DNA from: Neoscytalidium dimidiatum
Lineage: Eukaryota; Ascomycota; Dothideomycetes; Botryosphaeriales; Botryosphaeriaceae
Reading direction: 5' to 3'
Assembly: GCA_037367355.1 (NCBI GenBank)
Contig: CM074699.1
Coordinates: forward strand, 1,240,001-1,304,000
Length of the DNA stretch: 64,000 nucleotides
Below are positions 56,130 to 64,000 of the stretch, piece after piece. The notes under the pieces are model-generated. The model did no database searches. It was given only the letters and a program-made list of their open reading frames with translations, and was not told the DNA's origin. The first letter of the stretch is position 1. Every line of letters begins with the position of its first letter. The translations under genes and the position numbers were made by a program.

Positions 56130-59018
56130 AAAATTCGTATCTCAAAACGCAAGAGACGACGGCCGGTCAACAACTCCTGCTTTATTTTTTTTTTTTTTTG
56201 GGTTGGATGTTGCCGCCTGGAGCTTGGCAGGCATCTGCAGTTATGCCGAACTCGAAGATGGAAGTGACCAACTCCTCCATTTTCCTCGACGCCCGTATAC
56301 CCCTACACCAGTTGAATCCCGATCCACCACCTTGCAATATGTCGTTGACAGCAAGTCCTTTTTTTTTTTTTCTTAAATAGATCTAATTCTCCTGGATGGT
56401 CCTAATCAGTCGGGTACCAATAAAATTTAGCTCTCATACTAGACGAGGTAGGGCAAACCTTTCCCACACGGCGCTTCTGACCCTTGCCAAGAATTGTCAC
56501 CTGGTGAAAATTGATGAGTCGTTGTCTCTCTTGATTCAGCGGAACAATCACCGATTGCGAAGCAATATCCTTGACAGAATGAATGTAGTACTGCACAAGG
56601 TCCTGGCCACGTTGGGCATCGGCGGATAAGAAAATGCCGCTGGCACAGACGACAACGGTGCGGTCTAGACGTGGCTGGACGTGTCAGGGACGATCGAGAA
56701 AAGTACCGCAGTATCTATTGCCGAATAAATTGTCCACTATCGATAGTAGAGTGCAGGTGTCCAGCCGGCCCAAGCTGAGCCACCTATAGGCGAGGAAGGT
56801 CCGGCCGGTGCTTCCAGGCCGTTCGAAGATGCGGAGACCTTTTAGCGCATCCCGATGGCATGAATTCGGCCTGATGGATGTGCCGACTGCAGGGAAGTGT
56901 ATATCCTCAGGCATAAAGGATTTCCTAGCTTCTCGCCTTTCTGTGACAAGTCACTCTGAGACTTAGTCCTTGACCGGACGCTACGGTACGCCTTGTAGGG
57001 TTGCTGCGTAAGGTGGCCGGGGAGGGTTGTGGAGCAGGGGCCCTGAAGCGAATGGGACTAAGGCTTCGAGGGAATGAACGGCGTCTCTTATTAGCGCCGC
57101 TCTTGGACCCTTGGAGATGGGATACGGATATCCAGAAGTTTTGACTAGCGAGTAGATCCCGCTTGCCTGAACCACGTGGGTCGAGCCGTCTCTTATTCAT
57201 TGATACTATAGATTCTATGCCGAAAAGACCGTTTTCCCTGAAAGAGGAGGCGTCGTGAGAGGCTGGCCGGGTCGGGTCTGCTCCGGAGGGCGGTCACGCC
57301 CGCCGACCACGTTTCAAGTGGCCGGGCCGTTTGTTGGTGGCGGGGAGCACGATCTCCGAGGAGCGTGTGGCAGGGTTGAGGGATCAAAGCCTATCCAGAA
57401 GGCTGGTACGGTAGAGAAGACGTAGCGTGGCAATGGAGTGCGGAGCTCTTGAAGAGGAAGCTCATGCACCGAAGGCTGCAGAAATCGGGGCAATTACGGT
57501 GTTAAAACGGCCTCAAGAGCATTAAGGTGCGGTGCTCCTGCAGGTGTACCGCGACTTTGGTGAGAGCAGAAAGAAAAGTTTGTTTGATGAAACCCACGTG
57601 CGAAACAACGTGCGCACCTTTTTTCCATCCCAGGAATTGCGGCACGGCACCAATGGGAAGCGCTTGGAGACATGTCGCACCTGGAGTGCAGAACCTTGGT
57701 ACGAGTCGGAAAATATCTCACGATGCGAATCGACCGTGCGCGTTTGGGCATCTTGTCGGCGCTGAAGGAGGTGAAGCAGCCAGCGCAGGAGGCCGGGGTA
57801 GTCGTTCTAGAACAGCGCTATCGGATTCCAACCTTCGGGATTGGCTTTCTCGGACCGGCCATGGAGAGAAGCTCTCCGACGCCAGTTTCAGAAAACTGGT
57901 CCTCGGGATGTGGGTGAAATTCGCAACGAATTTGATGTGAACAAGCCTGAGTCGTCAAACGCCGTTAGTAGCGCCCCTCGGAGCATAGCCGCGGCTGAGG
58001 CTTTCTATTTCGGACGTATCGGACAGTGTCAGCTCGCAGCTTTCGCCCGTCAGAGAAGCCAACAGGGCGACGGACACCGAACTGGCCGGCACCGGGCTGG
58101 CTGCTGCCGGGCCAGCCAGGCGCAGGCGCAGGCGCAGACCAGCCATCACGGGAGGCGGCACGGATGGCGGCGGGTGCCAGCAAGGCTGAGCACGCAACAG
58201 ACACATGGTGCGCAGCGGGAACCCGGATAGGGCGCTCGCTGGCGGGCTTGAAGGGCGGTAGAGCAGTTTGTGGCTTGCATCAAGCGGCGCCGACGGACAG
58301 AGACGGCACAGAGGAGCCGGCGGCAGAATTGCAGCACAGCCGTTTAATGCAGGAACGAGGCCGCGGAGTCCGCGTGAAGACAAGCGGAGCAGGCGGATCG
58401 ACGATGATGTCCGCCTGACGATGCTGGACGAGGGCAGCGGATTAGGTGACTTTCTCGGACGGTCCGGTGGTAGTGAGGAGGTGGTTTCTGCGGAGTCGGG
58501 CTTAATGAAAGCCAGACGCAGCGCTGCGTCAGCACAGGCGGAACGGGACAAACGGACGCGCAGCAACACCGCCGGCGCCTCTAGGCAGCATCGATCCGCA
58601 GCACACAGTGCAGCGCAGCGCGCGGCGCGGCACCACGCGCCATATTACGCGCAGTCCGCGGGCGCAATAAGCTCGGCCGCAGGACGGCAGGCGAAGCTTC
58701 TGGTGCAGGCTGGGGAAGGAGTGGTTGTCAGTGGTGGTGGTGTGAGGGTCAGGGCAGCACGCGCGAACAAGGACGGCAGGCTTGGGATCTGGGGAAGCAT
58801 GGACAATCGTCGCGGCGGCTGCAGGACGGAGCGGTGGGCGCAGTGGTGCTGTGCGGGTGATCGTCTCGCAGGCGTAGTGCAGCTCTGGAGTGCAGCAGCC
58901 GGAGTGCGGTGCGTTGCAGTGGGTGCCGCCGGGCAGCAGGGCAGCCGGGCAGCAGAGCAGGGCCGGAGGTGCCTGCTGCCCGTGAAACAGAACAGCAGCG
59001 GCCGGGGGTTTGTTGGTT

Positions 59019-59057
59019 GAGGGCGAGGGCGGAGGCGAGGGCGAGGGCGAGGGCGAG
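59019..59057. repeat. GAGGGC hexanucleotide repeat
   Basis: About six imperfect copies of GAGGGC/GAGGCG in a row, giving a purine-rich G-cluster strand that could form a G-quadruplex. Confidence 0.75.
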
Positions 59058-59108
59058 TCTGGGTCTGGCCACGGCCAGGGCTGCTGCCACTGGGCAGGAG
59101 AGGCTGGA

Positions 59109-59150
59109 CGCTGGCCGCTGGCCGCTGGCCGCTGGCCGCTGGCCGCTGGC
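59109..59150. repeat. 7-bp minisatellite CGCTGGC, six perfect copies
   Basis: Six uninterrupted copies of CGCTGGC with a degenerate seventh. Not a multiple of three, so length changes would shift any frame, which argues against coding. Confidence 0.85.
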
Positions 59151-59753
59151 CGCCCGGCGCCGGCTGGTCACTCGGCCGCATCGTCAACACGGGCAGGCAG
59201 GCGGTTTCACTGGGCGCAGCCAGCGTTTGCTCGCTCTGCGCCAGATGGATGCGGCCACCCGCTAGCTGACTCTGCGCCCTGCAATCACAGCCAAGCATCC
59301 GGCCAGACCACGGCATCCTGGGAGTTGCCCTGCTTTTTGCACGCCGCTCCTAGCGTCACAAGGAACCGGCCTTCGTGCTGTCTCCTTGGCTGCTCAAGCG
59401 CCCTAGCCCCCCCACTGGCCAAGCGCCTGAATTTCCCACTTGGCCTCTGCATCACCGACATCATCGGGCCTGCTCCCTGCCCGAGTTGCGCATTAATTAC
59501 CACTGCCTCCCGGCCCAAGCCAAGCCTGGGGGATAAATATATCGACCTGCCCATCCGCTTCTGGCCATCATCGCCTTCCAGAAAGACCCTTCGACTCGAG
59601 TCTTAAGCCCAAGTCCTACGCACGGCCTCGCTCATCCAAAGCGAGCCCACACCACCAAGCTCCACCAATTCGCCAATCACCCGGGACCTCACCGTCGCCG
59701 ACCACTTCCGCCACCACCTCAACTACCTTCACTCCTCATCACCAATCGCCGCA

Positions 59754-59957
59754 ATGTTCTCTTGCGCCAACTACGAGCGTGGCTGCCGCGGCCGCTGCAA
59801 CTCTCCCAACGGCCGCTGCGCCTCCTGCATCACTCTCAACCTCCAGGCGCCGGTCCGCTCTCCCAGCGCGTCCTCGGCCTCGTCCACCGGTTCTGCGCCC
59901 TACTCGGCCATGACCGCCTCGTTCGCCTCTCTCGCCGCCTCTTCCAAGGGCAGATGA
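59754..59957 (+). CDS. Small Cys-rich protein (67 aa), hypothetical
   Basis: An ATG after a long C/T-rich leader opens 67 codons. The N-terminus has five Cys in about 22 residues (MFSCANYERGCRGRC, then CASC), like a compact zinc-binding knuckle. The rest is Ser/Ala/Pro-rich. A TAAATATA element lies at about 59535, some 220 bp upstream. Leader, start context and Cys spacing look like a real small fungal gene, but I cannot name a family. The alternative is a chance ORF in the long leader of a gene outside the window. Confidence 0.45.
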   Translation: MFSCANYERGCRGRCNSPNGRCASCITLNLQAPVRSPSASSASSTGSAPYSAMTASFASLAASSKGR

Positions 59958-61743
59958 GAGTATGGCTGGCCATCTCTGCAACTACTGCGCTCGGCTCGCC
60001 TCAATGCTCACATGGCGCAGCGATGACCACGACTGATCCACCAATTCCACAGTCAACACCACCAATCAGCACCTACCCTCACCATTATGGACTCTCAGCT
60101 CACACCACACACACCTCCTGCTTCCTGGTCCAATCCCTCCCGACCCGCCGCGGCCACACCGTGTCGTGCCGCGTCCGGAGGAGCCACTCATTCCATAGCA
60201 CACTCTCTTACGGAGTCTCACGCAACGGAACGGCGGATGGCATCATGAAAGGGGGGGAAACGGACTTTTGGCGCCAGAGACGGTACAACTGGCATTAACG
60301 AGGGGGTTTTCACGAGACACGAAGCATCACCAGGGTTTTATTCACGGCAAGGGAAAAGGCAGGAAAGGCATAACGGAATATGGGGAAAGGCGCGCATTGT
60401 TCTACTACTTTTCCACCCTATTTCACCGTCTTGTCTTATCACCGGCGCTCGACTTGTTCCATGATCATGTTTCTAGCGCAGGCGCTCGGGCGGTCATGTC
60501 TTCCCTTCACTTTTACTCTTCTCAAACGATATCCCTTTTTTTTTTTTTGAAACATCTACAGTGTTTAGTTGGCACTTTCCACACTAGATCTGGACATCAA
60601 ATTTGACAAACGTCTTCTCCACAACATGTTGACCGACACATCTTGCAGTGTTAATCAGCCAATACTCTGTTTTCAGTCGAACCTGCAGCAAGAGGCAGGG
60701 ACAGCAAGGAAGAAAAGTTACAGATCACATCGAAGCGGAAGGACTGCGGCCGAAGATTTTTGCCGAATGGGTGTGCGTGCCCTGTGTGTGTCGTTAACGT
60801 CGATTCTCACATGCAGGACGATGCAGGCATGGCAGCTCCCAACCTGCATTCCGCTTTATTGCATCTCACTCACTGCACTCGTGCCCGACAAAACCAGATG
60901 GCCGGATTCACTGCCAGAGACGCCAAACGAACACAAGAGCTGGGGCTGGAAGCGACTTCCCCTCTCTTCTCCTCTTTCTTCCGCCCCAAGATCGTCGGCG
61001 GGCTGGACTGGACCAAGGCTGCGGTAGAACAGTTCTGTGTGCCCGCCCGCCCGCCGCCGCTGCACACGCACAAACATGCACAACTCAAGGATAACGATAG
61101 CCGAGGCCAAGGTTCGCCGGGTGTCCGCGTGGAGAGGGCTGGACAGCTGGACCGAAGAGCCCATCCGGCTCGACATGACGCGCGGACGTGCAATCCGGCG
61201 AGGGTTCCAGCAGCAGCAGCGGCGGCAGCGGCAGCTCGAATCGCGCAATAATTCTATCGAGGACTCCGTGACTCCCCGGTGCTTCTTCCATTTTCCTTGA
61301 GGAAAGTCAAAAGACGGGTAGGCCTAGCGTCGATGCGGAAAAGACAAGCCACAGAGCACACACGCCGACACGACGGCAAGAAATATTGCGCCATCAGCAA
61401 CCCCCCTCGTCCACTCTTCACTTCGCGCTGGGCACCCGACGGCAGCGGCGGCGGCGCATACCGTATCTGTCTCGGCGCAACACGGGGGACGCGCGTGCGC
61501 GACTGCTTGGTCGTCTTACTCTGCTCCCGCCGCCAAAGAAATGTAGCTGCGCCCCAAGAAAGATGCACACGGACAAGACGGATAACAGGCAGTGGCGCAG
61601 AAGAACAAAAAAGAAAAAAAAAGGACAAGAGTTCGATCTCATGGATCGCAAGGCTGGGCGCTATCCAGACCTTCCTGCCCGCCCGCCCGCCTGCCTGCCT
61701 GCCTTACATATCTCACGCACAGCACAGCCAGCAGTCAGCCAGC

Positions 61744-61766
61744 CAGACAGACAGACAGACAGACAG
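61744..61766. repeat. (CAGA)n tetranucleotide microsatellite
   Basis: CAGA repeated over 23 bp, preceded at 61674-61703 by a CCCG/CCTG tetranucleotide run. The reverse complement of the CAGA unit recurs at 63106. Confidence 0.85.
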
Positions 61767-62548
61767 CTGAACCGTGCCGCTTATTCGTGCCCGGCGCACA
61801 TGCCAGTCCGTTCGAGAAAGAGATCTCACTTTGACAACACTGCGGCTCAGGCGTCGCCTCGAATGCCCCAAACTCGCTTCTTCTCGCGAGGTGGGATGAT
61901 GGAGAGTGGTGGCGCGTGTGTGGAGTCCCGGAGTTACGACCTGGTTGCAATGAATAAAGTGGGCACAATCTGCAATAACCGACCAAGGGAAGCGCCCCAT
62001 TCTTTTTTTTTTTTTTTTTGGCTTCCCCCCCTTCATCCACCTTTGCCCGCTGTTATCTCCGGCGCCGCCTCACTATCTACTCTGTCTGATATGGTGTGCG
62101 GACAGGAAGGCAGAAACACGCTGGCCTTAATTTCTGGCCTTGCGTTGAATGAGTTGTGCACGCATATGCTTGCCTGGGCCCTAAGGCAGGAAAGCTGTCC
62201 GTCCGTCGGACATTGTAGCGATTTGTCTCTCCCGGTCCGGGTTTCACCTCCCGCTGGTACGTACATACACATGCGCTACTGCCGGGAAAGGAAAAACTGT
62301 AATTCTAGTGCGCATGCAGGTACTCTAGGTCGTGTACCATGGATGACGCTAACAGCATGGATGCCGGATCGAACAGAGGCGCACGCGGACGAGAGAGCAG
62401 CATGCTGTACGCTAAAGAGAGCAATTGATCGTTGACAGTGGAGGGAGGGGTCGTGTATGCAGGATGCCCTACGCAAAGCAAAAAAGCCTAACCTGCAGCA
62501 AAAATGTACCTGCGGGTCGTTCGTTGGTCCAAGCCCGCCTTCTGCCTT

Positions 62549-62577
62549 GCTGCTGCTGCTGCTGCTACTGCTACTGC
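62549..62577. repeat. CTG/CTA trinucleotide repeat
   Basis: An uninterrupted CTG run followed by CTA-CTG alternation. A complementary CAG run lies about 140 bp downstream (62715-62728). Confidence 0.75.
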
Positions 62578-62832
62578 TCCCATCCAAGGACCTCTGCGGC
62601 GTGAAGAGGGGGGAAAGATGTGGGTGCAGGCGGGGGCCACGGCGTGCGAGATCAGAGCCGAGGTCTGACAGAACTTGGGGCTCCAGGAGAGAGCCGGAAG
62701 GGTGCAGTTCGCATCAGCAGCAGCAGCATCATCATCCGCATCAGGTTCCCTGCGGCTGACGACAGGTGTGACACCTGTACCAGTAACCTACCATCACAGC
62801 GACGTCAAAAAGGGTCATCACCACCACCATCA

Positions 62833-62858
62833 CCTCCTCCTCCTCCTCCTCCTCCTCC
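62833..62858. repeat. CCT trinucleotide repeat
   Basis: Run of CCT units preceded by CAC/CAT units (from about 62817); a pyrimidine-only strand. Confidence 0.75.
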
Positions 62859-63105
62859 AAGAAAACACCGAGCCGGCTCTCGGCCTGTAGAGCCGCCACG
62901 TTGGCCCGATGCCGAGGAAATTATCACGCACACCTATTTCGTTTGCCGGGGGAATGACGTCGTACGTGCTTTTCAGCTTTTCGCCAGGGCCCGAAGCTGA
63001 ATCCCGGAGCGCGGTCCGCTGGCTCTGCCTCCCCCAGTCCCGAAGCGGCAACTAATCTAAACCTGTACTCCACAATCTATAGGCGGAGAGATATGCGCGC
63101 TTGCG

Positions 63106-63125
63106 CTGTCTGTCTGTCTGTCTGT
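63106..63125. repeat. (CTGT)n tetranucleotide microsatellite
   Basis: Five CTGT units, the inverted complement of the CAGA array at 61744-61766. Confidence 0.85.
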
Positions 63126-64000
63126 ACCACCGATGCACAAACAGCTGTAACGCTTTTGCAGGAAGGCTGGCTGCATAGATCACCACTACTACACACACCT
63201 ACCCACCCCACAACGTCGCGCGCACATTATTCATTGATCCGATGCCAGCCTCCCCCCCACGAAGCAGCGGACAGCGGATGCTATCATGCTGACGCCCGTG
63301 TGCCCCCTCCTCCATCCTCATCCTCCCGCACCCGTAGAGGAAAGAAACACGACACACGGACCAAGGCACACAGGAACAGGTATAACGGAGGGGGGCCGCG
63401 CCGGCAAAACCCACCAATGAACCCCCTTCTCCGCGACAGCCAGCCTAAAAAGTCACACCTTCGCCGACGATTCCGAGGCGAAACGTGTGCAATGGTGTTG
63501 TGAGGCTGGATCGCCGGTGGCCGAGACCGAGCCGCATACGATGATGATGATTCCCTCTCTCTCTCTCTCTTCCAACCCCCGGTCTATCACAATTGTCACG
63601 CTATGCCTAAAACGAAAGGACCAGTCTGTGCCTATCGATCGTGACTTTGGCTGGCAGATCGGGGATGCCTATTGTTAGCATCAATCCGCCCGATGCGGAA
63701 GTGCTCCACTCTATACGTGGGCGGGAGGGAGGAACAGGAAGGCTGTGGGGTTGCTTTCGTTGTTGTGGCAGCCAGCTCTTGCGTCCACGCAGTTTGGCCG
63801 CTTGCGTAGGTGGCTGTTGGAAGTGGGGAAGTGTTTTCTGCAGCTGGCCGATTCCAGCCCACGGGCGGGAAGGCGTTCAGTCGGGAAAGCGGGGAAGGGG
63901 AGGGAGGGAAGGGGAAAGAACTTGTTGGCCAGGCACAGGTGGATGGTTGGACAGGATTTCAGGGCTGTGTCAATGGCGTTGTGGAGCGCCCTGCAGAACA

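Larger units (their letters stand above)
56130..59753. other. Gene-poor stretch, GC-rich from about 57 kb
   Basis: T-runs occur at about 56184-56199 and 56360-56371. From about 57 kb the DNA becomes GC-rich and repetitive with long non-conserved open frames on several strands at once, a sign of composition rather than coding. It contains two minisatellites, listed separately. Confidence 0.5.
59958..64000. other. GC-rich, microsatellite-dense gene-free region to the window end
   Basis: About 4 kb with mono-, di-, tri- and tetranucleotide repeats every few hundred bases: T-runs at about 60535-60549 and 62004-62020, CT at about 63555-63569, plus the repeats listed separately. Long open frames exist but overlap on opposite strands and consist of low-complexity Arg/Pro/Ser sequence. 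It may be the upstream region of a gene beyond the window. Confidence 0.5.

Noticed and set aside
58268..59020. 250-codon plus-strand ORF in the repeat-rich region
   Set aside because: Ala/Arg/Gly-rich low complexity with equally long opposite-strand frames; it ends at the GAGGGC repeat.
61386..62435. 349-codon plus-strand ORF
   Set aside because: Runs through poly-T, CAGA and CCTG repeats and has no conserved motif; composition artefact.
1..64000. tRNA/rRNA genes, CRISPR arrays, transposons, bacterial-style operons
   Set aside because: No convincing tRNA B-box with a clover-leaf, no regularly spaced direct repeats, and no reverse transcriptase, integrase or transposase motifs were seen by eye. 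A tRNAscan and repeat search would be decisive.

Overview
The window is nuclear DNA of a filamentous ascomycete (Pezizomycotina). The grounds are short GT-AG introns of about 45-130 nt with CTAAC/CTGAC-like branch sites, a class II myosin, a Red1/ZFC3H1 protein, WBP1, the complex I 9.5 kDa subunit, BTB-like and STAND families typical of such fungi, and no operon-like packing. Dothideomycetes is possible, but I cannot prove a class from sequence alone. Gene models were built by hand by matching intron phase, splice consensus and family conservation.

Left part (0-28 kb, accessory). It holds a polytopic membrane protein broken by an in-frame TAG, a CAP59-type mannosyltransferase, a secreted GH29 alpha-L-fucosidase with a discoidin-like tail, and a 1445-aa Goodbye-like/NTPase/repeat/cysteine-module STAND protein. 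These are followed by a DUF1203 protein in a GC-rich island, a decayed type-B carboxylesterase, a DUF7025-type AAA ATPase with a one-base frameshift, a DUF7708 NTPase-like protein whose 5' end is frameshifted, an MIF4G-only protein and an SDR. Long gene-free stretches separate them. Four of these loci are disrupted.

Middle part (29-47 kb, conserved core). Red1/ZFC3H1 (RNA exosome adaptor) and class II myosin heavy chain are divergent. A BTB-like protein follows, then complex I 9.5 kDa subunit and WBP1 (OST48) as a second divergent pair. All are intact over more than 14 kb of coding sequence, which argues against a uniformly poor assembly as the cause of the breaks on the left.

Right part. 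At 48.6-54.1 kb lies a compact trio: MFS exporter, L-amino-acid-oxidase-like flavoprotein and 2-oxoglutarate/Fe(II) oxygenase. The last two diverge from a promoter carrying a TATA box and a perfect inverted repeat. It looks like a small specialised-metabolism or detoxification cluster. From 54 to 57 kb only weak hypothetical ORFs are visible. From 57 kb to the end the DNA is GC-rich, gene-poor and full of micro- and minisatellites, with one plausible small Cys-rich ORF near 59.75 kb.

The best candidate for an unusual system is the 7.7-24 kb block. It puts a Goodbye-STAND protein, a large AAA ATPase and a DUF7708 protein with a lysine-less P-loop within 16 kb, two of them freshly broken. This resembles a birth-and-death locus for fungal self/non-self recognition genes.
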